From assembly GCA_025362705.1 (NCBI GenBank), contig JANYFH010000408.1, positions 1 through 9,696 of the forward strand: 9,696 nucleotides of DNA, in the 5' to 3' direction. Below, piece after piece: positions 1 through 6,089 of the stretch. The notes beneath the pieces were generated by a model. That model saw only the letters and a program-made list of their open reading frames with translations. It searched no databases and had not been told where the DNA came from. How positions within the stretch are numbered: the first letter of the stretch is position 1; each line of letters opens with the position of its first letter. This stretch comes from Betaproteobacteria bacterium (GTDB lineage: Bacteria; Pseudomonadota; Gammaproteobacteria; Burkholderiales; Usitatibacteraceae). The translations under genes were made by a program, and so were the position numbers.

Positions 1-575
1 GTCACGTAAATAGTAGTGGCACCGATACGCTGATGCAGTTTCTTGATTTCCGTGCGCATCTCTGAGCGCAGCAACGCATCGAGATTCGACAGTGGCTCAT
101 CGAATAGAAACAGTTTCGGCTGGCGCACGATTGCGCGACCCATCGCAACGCGTTGCCGCTGGCCACCGGACAGCGCTCGGGGTTTGCGGTCGAGCAGGTG
201 ATCAATCTTCAGAATCGCCGCCGCTTCTTTCACACGCTTGTCGATATCAGTTGCCGGAAACTTGCGCAACTTCAAGCCGAACGCGAGATTGTCAAAAACA
301 TTCTTGTGCGGGTACAACGCGTAATCCTGAAACACCATCGCGATATCGCGTTCGCGGGGCGGGAGTTCATTGACGATGCGGCCTTCGATAGAAATGGTGC
401 CGCTGCTGATGGCCTCCAACCCAGCAACCATGCGCATGAGCGTCGATTTTCCACATCCGGACGGTCCGACAAAAACCACAAACTCACCACGATGAATTTC
501 CAGATCGATGCCATGGAGAACCTTGACATCATTGTCGTAAACCTTCGTGACTTTTTCAAATTTGACGCCGGACAC
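1..575 (-). CDS. ABC transporter ATP-binding protein, MalK/UgpC (CUT1 sugar importer) type, 3' end outside window
   Basis: Cytoplasmic ATPase that would power an inner-membrane importer of the carbohydrate-uptake family. About 191 codons are visible. They hold the Walker A GPSGCGKST (residues 37-45), the Q-loop in MVFQDYALYPH (80-90), the signature LSGGQRQR (135-142) and the Walker B with D-loop LFLFDEPLSNLD (155-166). The sequence leaves the window at YVT, just before the H-loop histidine is expected, so the regulatory C-terminal domain typical of MalK lies outside. The start is taken as GTG at 575: an in-frame TGA, which is also the stop of the upstream aldolase gene, lies 9 bases before it, and AAAGAG sits 4 bases upstream. 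It is the last visible gene of the sugar-acid operon; the permeases and binding protein are not in the window. DALLRSEM replaces the more usual DAKLR after the D-loop. The family call is secure; the substrate is unknown and inferred only from neighbours. Confidence 0.93.
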   Translation of the reverse strand, partial: MSGVKFEKVTKVYDNDVKVLHGIDLEIHRGEFVVFVGPSGCGKSTLMRMVAGLEAISSGTISIEGRIVNELPPRERDIAMVFQDYALYPHKNVFDNLAFGLKLRKFPATDIDKRVKEAAAILKIDHLLDRKPRALSGGQRQRVAMGRAIVRQPKLFLFDEPLSNLDALLRSEMRTEIKKLHQRIGATTIYV

Positions 576-584
576 GAGGCTCTT

Positions 585-1409
585 TCAATACGCGCCGGTG
601 TTGAGCACAGGCTGAGCAGATGCGGCGAGGGCGGGCTTCATCGCGGAAAAAAACGCATTGGCCTGACGCATCATCATGCCCATGTCGGAAGCCACCGCGA
701 CGTAGTGATAGCCATAGCCAATGAACTGCTGCACCATTTCCGGTGTGGGGCCAACGATACCGATCGGTTTTCCAATTTTGCGTGCGCGTTCGGCTGCATC
801 TTTCAGCGCAGCCTGTACTTCAGGGTGCGCGATATTGCCAATCTGCCCCATGGCAGAAGACAAATCACCCGGCCCCATGAACAGCGCATCAACACCATCG
901 ACGGCGGCAATTTCCTCCAGTCGTTCGATTGCGGACGGTGTTTCGAGCTGGATCATGCGAAAGATGCCTTCGTTGGCGCGCCTGCCATAGTCAGGCGCTG
1001 TGGCATAGCGACTTGCGCGGTGCATTGCGGCGAACCCGCGCGTTCCCGGATTGGCATCGCCGATTTGCGGATAGCGCGTCGACGCAACAGCGCGTCGCGC
1101 ATCATCCGCGTTTTGCACGAAGGGAAACATCAGTGTCTGCGCACCGATATCGAGTGCACGCTTTACCATCACGATTTCATTCCACGCCAACCGGATCACC
1201 GGTGTGGCCTTGGTGCCGGCAATCGCCTGGAGTATTTGATACGCGTCTTTATAGTCGATTGGTACGTGTTCCATGTCGACCACCAGCCAGTCGAAGCCGA
1301 TGCAGCCCATCGCTTCTGCAGTGGACGCGGTACCCGACATCAGCCACGTACCAAGCGGAATGCCTGGCTGGGTTAGCAACGTGCGAAAGGGATTGTTGAA
1401 TGGATCCAT
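585..1409 (-). CDS. HpcH/HpaI-family class II aldolase (probable 2-keto-3-deoxy-sugar-acid aldolase)
   Basis: Metal-dependent pyruvate aldolase, 274 residues, cytoplasmic. Family hallmarks are GFDWLVVDMEH with the Asp/His pair D45 and H48 (catalytic base), R73 in PVIRLAWN (pyruvate binding), LDIGAQTLMFPFVQNADDA (86-104), and the metal ligands E156 (IQLET) and D182 (GPGDL). The C-terminal VLNTGAY resembles the VKPGVY end of E. coli HpaI. A few extra residues (QIGDANPG, 115-122) occur in the loop before RGF. The ATG at 1409 was chosen because GAGG at 1415-1418 lies 5 bases upstream and the family N-terminus starts here; longer in-frame versions run back into the dehydratase gene. Following a sugar-acid dehydratase by 7 bases, it most likely cleaves a 2-keto-3-deoxy-aldonate to pyruvate and an aldehyde (glycolaldehyde, lactaldehyde or glyceraldehyde, depending on the sugar). 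An aromatic-pathway role like that of HpaI is less likely, as no aromatic genes are nearby. Confidence 0.9.
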   Translation of the reverse strand: MDPFNNPFRTLLTQPGIPLGTWLMSGTASTAEAMGCIGFDWLVVDMEHVPIDYKDAYQILQAIAGTKATPVIRLAWNEIVMVKRALDIGAQTLMFPFVQNADDARRAVASTRYPQIGDANPGTRGFAAMHRASRYATAPDYGRRANEGIFRMIQLETPSAIERLEEIAAVDGVDALFMGPGDLSSAMGQIGNIAHPEVQAALKDAAERARKIGKPIGIVGPTPEMVQQFIGYGYHYVAVASDMGMMMRQANAFFSAMKPALAASAQPVLNTGAY

Positions 1410-1414
1410 GTCGG

Positions 1415-1419
1415 CCTCA
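1415..1419 (-). promoter_or_regulatory. Shine-Dalgarno of the aldolase gene overlapping the dehydratase stop codon
   Basis: On the minus strand the stop codon TGA (1419-1417) of the dehydratase runs straight into GAGG (1418-1415), 5 bases before the aldolase ATG at 1409. This fixes the aldolase start and suggests translational coupling between the two genes. Confidence 0.75.
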
Positions 1420-3162
1420 GTAAATGGGCGGTTCGGGCGTTGGAGCATTGCCCATGAGGAAGTCAAAATCGCAACCCAAGTGGGCTTGGGTTGCATGTTC
1501 AATATAAAGCCGCGTGAAACCACGCTCGTAAATGCATACCGGCGACTTCCACGCGGAGCGGCGACGAGCAAATTCTTCGTCACTGACTTCGGCGTTCAAT
1601 GTGCGCGCCTCTATGTTGATCGCGATCATGTCACCAGTCCGAAGCAATGCCAGAGGCCCGCCAACAGCCGCTTCAGGTGACACATGTACCACGCAACTGC
1701 CGTAATGCGTGCCACTCATGCGCGCGTCCGAGATTCGCACCATATCGCGCACGCCTTGTTGCAGGAGTTTCTTCGGGATCGGCAAATTGCCCCACTCCGG
1801 CATGCCGGGTGCACCCACTGGTCCGCCATACTTCAATACCAGAACCGTGTTTTCATCGACGTCGAGATCGGCTCGATGGATTTCAGACATCATTTGCGCG
1901 CTGGATTCAAAAACCAGTGCCTTGCCGACATGGTTGAAAAATTTTGGGCTGGCGGCCGACGGTTTGATCACCGCACCATCGGGACAAATATTTCCGCGCA
2001 ACACCGCGAGAGCCGCGCCAGGCGCAACCGGGCGATCCACGCTGCGGATCACTTCACGATCAAGACATTCGGCGGAGGCGATATTTTCACCAAGTGATTT
2101 TCCAGTGACTGTCAAGGCGCCCAGCGCCAGATGAGACCGGATTTCCTGTAGCAGCGCGGGCATGCCACCGGCATAGAAAAAATCCTCCATGAGCTTGTCG
2201 CCCGCCGGGAACAGGTTGGCGATGACAGGAATTCGCCGTGCCGCAACGTCCATCTCATCAAGAGTAAGCTTGAGACCAGCGCGGCCGGCAATCGCAATGA
2301 GGTGAATAGCAGCGTTAGTGGAACCACCAAGTGCCATGTACGCGGCGATACCATTGATGAGTGAGTCGCGAGTAAAAAAACGCGACGGCTTCAGGTCTTC
2401 CCAAACCATTTCAACGATGCGCGCACCGCTTTCAGAGGCCATCCGGACATGGCCTGAATCCATCGCGGGAATGCTGGCAGCACCCGGCAGCGTAAATCCC
2501 ATGGCCTCTACAATCGAGGTCATGGTGCTGGCGGTTCCCATCGTGTTGCAAGTGCCGGGCGAGCGCGTCATCTTGGCTTCGAGTTTGATCCACTCCGGTT
2601 GCTTGATGTTGCCCGCGACGTATTCGTCCCAAAATTTTTTGGTATGCGTTCCAGCGCCGACGCTCTGGCCTTGGTAGCGGTCATTCAACATGGGGCCAGC
2701 CGGACAGTAAATGGCGGGAATGTCCATGCTGATCGCGCCCATTAACAGACCCGGCGTGGTCTTGTCGCAGCCGCCGAGCAGCACCGCGCCATCCACAGGG
2801 TGCGAACGCAGCAATTCTTCGGTTTCCATTGCCAGAAAATTGCGGTAGAGCATCGTGGTCGGCTTGACCATGACCTCGCCAAGGGAAAGCGCGGGCAGTT
2901 CAACCGGAAAACCGCCAGCAAACAGGATACCGCGTCGTACCGCGTCAGCGCGCTCGCGCAGATGAGCGTGACAGGGTGACAGGTCGGACCAGGTATTGAC
3001 GATGGCGATGACGGGGCGATCAAGAAATTCTTCACGCCGAAGGCCACGCTGTTGCAGCCGCTGCCGATGCGCAAAAGACCGCATGTCATCAGGCGCAAAC
3101 CAGCGCTGGCTGCGCAGGGATTCGAGCGAACGACGGGGTGGGGTGGTGGACAGGGCTTTCAC
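1417..3162 (-). CDS. IlvD/Edd-family dehydratase, sugar-acid (aldonate) type
   Basis: Cytoplasmic iron-sulfur dehydratase predicted to convert an aldonate such as L-arabonate, D-xylonate or a related acid to its 2-keto-3-deoxy form. With the GTG at 3162 it has 581 residues, close to pentonate dehydratases. The three cluster cysteines are C64 (WSDLSPCHAH), C132 (GGCDKTTPG) and C205 (PGTCNTMGTAST). The metal-site Lys follows in CDK, and the catalytic serine motif SDARMSGT places the active-site Ser near 483. The region RSQRWFAPDDMRSFAHR at the N-terminus and the end GCDFDFLMG fit the arabonate/xylonate dehydratase branch better than branched-chain IlvD. The start is uncertain. A TTG at 3210 would lie in the T-rich tail of the upstream hairpin with no ribosome site, whereas GTG 3162 has GGGA and GCGGA only at poor spacings. 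The ATG at 3084 would delete the conserved RSQRWFAPDD. It leads the tight dehydratase-aldolase-ABC group. The precise substrate is not determinable here. Confidence 0.92.
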   Translation of the reverse strand: MKALSTTPPRRSLESLRSQRWFAPDDMRSFAHRQRLQQRGLRREEFLDRPVIAIVNTWSDLSPCHAHLRERADAVRRGILFAGGFPVELPALSLGEVMVKPTTMLYRNFLAMETEELLRSHPVDGAVLLGGCDKTTPGLLMGAISMDIPAIYCPAGPMLNDRYQGQSVGAGTHTKKFWDEYVAGNIKQPEWIKLEAKMTRSPGTCNTMGTASTMTSIVEAMGFTLPGAASIPAMDSGHVRMASESGARIVEMVWEDLKPSRFFTRDSLINGIAAYMALGGSTNAAIHLIAIAGRAGLKLTLDEMDVAARRIPVIANLFPAGDKLMEDFFYAGGMPALLQEIRSHLALGALTVTGKSLGENIASAECLDREVIRSVDRPVAPGAALAVLRGNICPDGAVIKPSAASPKFFNHVGKALVFESSAQMMSEIHRADLDVDENTVLVLKYGGPVGAPGMPEWGNLPIPKKLLQQGVRDMVRISDARMSGTHYGSCVVHVSPEAAVGGPLALLRTGDMIAINIEARTLNAEVSDEEFARRRSAWKSPVCIYERGFTRLYIEHATQAHLGCDFDFLMGNAPTPEPPIY

Positions 3163-3200
3163 TCCGCGAGTATGGATCCCGTATTTCAGGCAGGATCGCG

Positions 3201-3248
3201 AAAAATACAACGGCTACTGCAAACAGTTTACGCTGTCCGCAGTAGCCG
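3201..3248 (-). terminator. Intrinsic terminator or attenuator between receptor and dehydratase genes
   Basis: Perfect 10-bp inverted repeat, CGGCTACTGC at 3211-3220 and GCAGTAGCCG at 3239-3248. Inside it, a two-base internal bulge on each side is followed by a further 4-bp stem ACAG/CTGT and a 6-base loop. Read on the minus strand the stem is followed by TTGTATTTTT (3210-3201), so it acts in the direction of the operon; the other side has no T tract. It starts 16 bases after the receptor stop codon and ends about 40 bases before the chosen dehydratase GTG. No convincing separate promoter was found in the gap, so partial termination (more receptor than enzyme message) or processing with 3'-end protection is more likely than a complete stop. 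That role is inferred. Confidence 0.72.
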
Positions 3249-3264
3249 CTTGGTCATTGGCGCG

Positions 3265-5613
3265 CTAGAAGTCCAGGCGCGCGTTTATCCCGAAGTAGCG
3301 CTGATCATCGCGTGGGACGGCGCGGACAATGAATGCGCCGCCGGTTGCCAGCGCTGCGGCATAGGACTTGTTGGCGAGATTCTTGCCCAGAACGGCAACA
3401 CGCCAGCCTTTCGCCGCATCCGAGACCGCGATGGATGCATTGAATATCCCATACGCACTTTGATAGGTGTCCGGTGCCTGCGTGATATCAAAAAGCACCC
3501 TGCTTTGCCAGTTGTAGTCGCCGCCAACATCAAGCGTCAGACCGCTGCCGATCGGTGTTTTGTAGTTAGCGCGCAGGTTGAAGCGCGAATCCGGCGAGAA
3601 TGGCAACGGCTTGCCATCGACGTTGCAACTCGCAGATGCGCCAATTGGGCAGTTGAATTTATCTATACGCGCCTTGATGCGTGCTGCTGCGCCTGATACC
3701 GTAAACTCTTTCGACAATTTCGCCGCGAAATCCACTTCGGCGCCCTTGGTCGACACATCGCCGGCATTGATCAGGCGCGTGATCACTGTACCGACCACCA
3801 GATCCTGGATGTTGGCCTGGTAGTTTTTGTACTTGCTGTCGAACGCGGCGACGTTAAAGCGCAAACGGTTGTCGAGCGCAGTGGTCTTCAGGCCGACTTC
3901 ATAGGTGTTGGATGTTTCCGGTTTCAGCGGTATCGAATCGCGAGGCACGGTGCCGCTGAATGGAAGCATATTGAAGAACACATTGAACGCCGGTCCTTTG
4001 TAGCCGCGTGAGCCGGTCGCATACAACATCGTGTCTTTACTCAATTCAAACTGCGGCCCGACCCGTCCTGATACACCGTTTTCCTTGGTCGATCCGGCAC
4101 TAGACGTGGCAGGCTGCACGCCCGCAATGGCTGCCGTCTGTGTCGAGGTGCGAGCGTGGTAATACGACAAGTCGTCAGTTGTATAGCGCAGCCCGGCAAT
4201 GCCGCGCAATGCGCTGCTGAAATTGAATGTACTCTCACCGAACACGGAAGCGCTCTTGCTGCGGATGCCGTAGTTTGCAATGCCGGTATCGAATGTAGTT
4301 GTCGCCGCCGTACAAGGTACGAGCCCAGACGGTAATGCCGCCGCCGTGCTGCCCAGACAACGGGTAACGTCACGCTGATAGCGTTCGTCATTCTTGGCAT
4401 TCATGTAAAACACGCCAGCCACATACTCAAAAAACTGACCTTTGGGCGAGGCAACGCGGATCTCTTGGGTGGTCTGATTAAAGTCGAGATTGCCGGTGTC
4501 AGCCTGCTGGACAAACTGCCGATACACCGTCGACAAGCGATCCTGATCCTGAAACTGGTTGTTCTTCCAGCTACGGTAAGCGGTGATGAACGTCCATGTA
4601 TGCGTGCCAGCAGTCCAATCAATTTGTGCGGAGAGACCGGAATTGGTATCCGACACACGTGTTTCCATTTCGCTGTTGATGCTGCGATTGTCGGCAGACG
4701 GGACCACAGGCAGGATCGCCGCTGCGTAAAGCGGGTTCGCTGTAACGATGCCAAGTGGATAAGAAGTCAGTGTAGTCCCAACGACAACGCCGGTCGGGCC
4801 GTTGTCCTTTGCCTTCATGTAATCGGCGATGATCGAGATCTTCAAGTCCTTGTTCGGTGTAATGTCGATCCTGCCGCGTCCGCCATCGCGTTTGTAGCCG
4901 TTGACTTTGCTGCCATTGAAAACATTGGTCACGTTGCCGTCATAGTCGCCGTGGAGCAGTGAGACTGAACCGTTCATGGTTCCCGGCTGTAGTTCGCCCG
5001 ACGCACCGGCGCGCAAGCGTTTTTCTTTACCCTGATAGTACGCAAGATCGATATATCGCTGTGTATCGCTTGAAGGTGCTTTGCTGATGATATTGATGAC
5101 ACCAGCCGATGCGTTTTTGCCGAACAAGGTTCCCTGCGGCCCGCGCAGCACTTCGACACGGTCGATGTCCACCAGATCCAGCGTGGCCTGTCCGGGGCGC
5201 GCGGTGACAACGCCATCGATGACGGTCGATACCGTGGGCTCAACACCTGGTGACGTGGTGATCGTACCAACGCCGCGGATAAACAGAGAAGTGTCCTTGT
5301 TGGATGCGCCCGTGCGGAAATTGACCGTCGGCGTCTGTGTGGTAATTGCACCAAGCGTATTGAGATTGCTTTGCTCGAGTTGCTCGCCGCCGAGAACGGT
5401 AATGGCAATGGGTACCGACTGCAGTGGCTCGCTGCGCTTGGTTGCTGTAACGGTAATTGTATCGAGCTTGTCCGATGCCTCTCCTTTAGCTGCGGGCGCG
5501 CTCGCTTGCTGCGCATGGACGATACCCGTGACGAGCGCTGCAATCGTTGAGACGGCTGGCAACAACAGGCGCCGTACTCCAGCGGATTTGTTCGATTTCC
5601 TGATGAGTTTCAT
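3265..5613 (-). CDS. TonB-dependent outer-membrane receptor
   Basis: Outer-membrane beta-barrel transporter of 782 residues, energised by TonB-ExbB-ExbD. A Sec signal peptide (basic MKLIRKSNKSAGVRR, then a hydrophobic stretch to about residue 34) ends in VHA before QQ. The TonB box DTITVTA lies at about 51-57. The plug follows (roughly 60-175) with the typical SVPIAITVLGGEQLEQ, LFIRGVGT, VIDGVV and VEVLRGPQGTLFGKNASAGVINIISK. The rest is barrel, including the LKPETSNTYEVGLK segment, and the C-terminus is LDF, ending in the Phe needed for barrel assembly. The start is ATG 5613, with AAGGAG (5620-5625) 6 bases upstream; an ATG 18 bases earlier lacks such a site. The plug resembles the large receptor group often tied to plant-derived or sugar substrates rather than a clear siderophore receptor, but the ligand cannot be read. 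Its position ahead of sugar-acid genes suggests a carbohydrate or acid ligand (inference). Confidence 0.95.
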   Translation of the reverse strand: MKLIRKSNKSAGVRRLLLPAVSTIAALVTGIVHAQQASAPAAKGEASDKLDTITVTATKRSEPLQSVPIAITVLGGEQLEQSNLNTLGAITTQTPTVNFRTGASNKDTSLFIRGVGTITTSPGVEPTVSTVIDGVVTARPGQATLDLVDIDRVEVLRGPQGTLFGKNASAGVINIISKAPSSDTQRYIDLAYYQGKEKRLRAGASGELQPGTMNGSVSLLHGDYDGNVTNVFNGSKVNGYKRDGGRGRIDITPNKDLKISIIADYMKAKDNGPTGVVVGTTLTSYPLGIVTANPLYAAAILPVVPSADNRSINSEMETRVSDTNSGLSAQIDWTAGTHTWTFITAYRSWKNNQFQDQDRLSTVYRQFVQQADTGNLDFNQTTQEIRVASPKGQFFEYVAGVFYMNAKNDERYQRDVTRCLGSTAAALPSGLVPCTAATTTFDTGIANYGIRSKSASVFGESTFNFSSALRGIAGLRYTTDDLSYYHARTSTQTAAIAGVQPATSSAGSTKENGVSGRVGPQFELSKDTMLYATGSRGYKGPAFNVFFNMLPFSGTVPRDSIPLKPETSNTYEVGLKTTALDNRLRFNVAAFDSKYKNYQANIQDLVVGTVITRLINAGDVSTKGAEVDFAAKLSKEFTVSGAAARIKARIDKFNCPIGASASCNVDGKPLPFSPDSRFNLRANYKTPIGSGLTLDVGGDYNWQSRVLFDITQAPDTYQSAYGIFNASIAVSDAAKGWRVAVLGKNLANKSYAAALATGGAFIVRAVPRDDQRYFGINARLDF

Positions 5614-5619
5614 GCATTT

Positions 5620-5625
5620 CTCCTT
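5620..5625 (-). promoter_or_regulatory. Shine-Dalgarno deciding the receptor start
   Basis: AAGGAG on the minus strand, 6 bases before the ATG at 5613. It favours that codon over the in-frame ATG at 5631, which would put a MAKEKC extension ahead of the basic signal-peptide start and has only an A-rich stretch before it. Confidence 0.85.
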
Positions 5626-5683
5626 GGCCATGTATTTTTTGAGCTGACACCCAACCTATCAGCCGCTGACGATCAACTATTTC

Positions 5684-5697
5684 TTGTACCGGTACAA
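5684..5697. promoter_or_regulatory. 14-bp perfect palindrome, candidate LacI/GntR-type operator
   Basis: TTGTACCGGTACAA is identical on both strands and lies 70 bases upstream of the receptor ATG. A central CG dinucleotide inside an A/T-flanked palindrome is typical of LacI-family operators of sugar-catabolic genes, and the core also resembles the E. coli gluconate repressor (GntR) site with its central ACCGGT. It lies about 100 bases downstream of the best promoter, or overlaps the -10 of a much weaker alternative (TACAAG, with TTTCAG 16 bases upstream). Either arrangement fits repression. The regulator identity is inferred and no regulator is encoded in the window. Confidence 0.55.
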
Positions 5698-5734
5698 CCA
5701 AACGCTGAAATGGTCTGCGCATCATGCGGTATTT

Positions 5735-5754
5735 CGCAACCCGGCCGGATTGCG
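5735..5754. promoter_or_regulatory. 20-bp imperfect palindrome, second candidate operator or leader hairpin
   Basis: CGCAACCCGGCCGGATTGCG matches its own reverse complement at 18 of 20 positions, with the only mismatched pair flanking the central CCGGCCGG. Its centre is 54 bp from that of the 14-bp palindrome, about five helical turns. If transcribed from the predicted promoter it lies in the receptor leader, where it could also fold. Function unknown. Confidence 0.4.
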
Positions 5755-5799
5755 GTTCGGCAATGTTTGACTACCTTCATGTAGAGCCCCGAGTTGGGC

Positions 5800-5828
5800 A
5801 CTTTATGCAGAGGGCAGGATAAAGTCAA
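5800..5828 (-). promoter_or_regulatory. Probable sigma70 promoter for the receptor operon
   Basis: On the minus strand TTGACT (5828-5823, 5 of 6 matches to TTGACA) and TAAAGT (5805-5800, 4 of 6 to TATAAT) are separated by exactly 17 bases. Initiation would be near 5793, giving a leader of about 180 bases before the receptor ATG. The elements are framed by a 7-bp inverted repeat ACTTTAT (5800-5806) and ATAAAGT (5819-5825), which might itself be a protein site. No better candidate was seen closer to the gene. Confidence 0.5.
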
Positions 5829-5903
5829 GTAGATCATCTATATGAGTTGGCTAACTTGGGTGTTTCGTTGTTTTCGCCACAAATTACTGCCATCCTTCGG
5901 CCG

Positions 5904-5932
5904 TATCGCAATAAATATGTTGCACTGCGATA
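5904..5932. repeat. Spaced inverted repeat TATCGCA-N15-TGCGATA
   Basis: Perfect 7-bp arms at 5904-5910 and 5926-5932 around an A/T-rich 15-base centre, 158 bases upstream of the yeiH-like start. There is no T tract on either side, so it is not a terminator. The geometry would suit a dimeric regulator, for example LysR-type, but the sequence alone does not show this. Confidence 0.35.
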
Positions 5933-6089
5933 ACTGAAAAGCCGAAAATATCCAGACGTCGGCGGTTTGGTTTGATTGATTTTGGTGCACAAAACAGCAA
6001 CCATGCAGTAGGTGGGGGTGCAGACAAAAAATAGATACTGGCTGCGAGCCCGCCTTGCACCCAATGCTGAAATCTGATGAAAGTCTTTG

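Larger units (their letters stand above)
5614..6089. other. Divergent intergenic region between receptor operon and yeiH-like operon
   Basis: 476 bases without a credible gene. It contains the receptor ribosome binding site, a 14-bp perfect palindrome, a 20-bp imperfect palindrome, a sigma70-like promoter for the minus strand and a spaced inverted repeat, each listed separately. Several overlapping minus-strand open frames between about 5834 and 6191 are all uncharacteristic of proteins and lack ribosome sites, so they are not called. No convincing promoter was found for the plus-strand operon, although it must be near here. A further 7-bp inverted repeat (GGGTGCA 6016-6022, TGCACCC 6056-6062) precedes the yeiH-like start but has a 33-base loop and may be chance. 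Confidence 0.7.

Noticed and set aside
153..1376. Long plus-strand open frame of 407 codons
   Set aside because: It is antisense to the ABC ATPase and the aldolase, which carry full family motifs; its translation shows no recognisable domain and is rich in His, Arg and Cys, as shadows often are.
1417..3162. Branched-chain amino acid dihydroxyacid dehydratase (ilvD)
   Set aside because: The N-terminal RSQRWF region, the C-terminal region and the following aldolase gene fit the sugar-acid branch; no other ilv genes are near.
3052..3696. Plus-strand open frame of 214 codons spanning the receptor-dehydratase gap
   Set aside because: It is antisense to both genes and crosses the terminator hairpin, with no ribosome site or domain.
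5684..5754. The two palindromes as one riboswitch or a dif-like recombination site
   Set aside because: They do not form a known aptamer pattern I recognise, and the sequence does not resemble the XerC/XerD arms of dif.
6016..6062. Inverted repeat GGGTGCA/TGCACCC before the yeiH-like gene
   Set aside because: Arms are only 7 bp with a 33-base loop; this is close to chance expectation, so it is noted but not called as a regulatory element.
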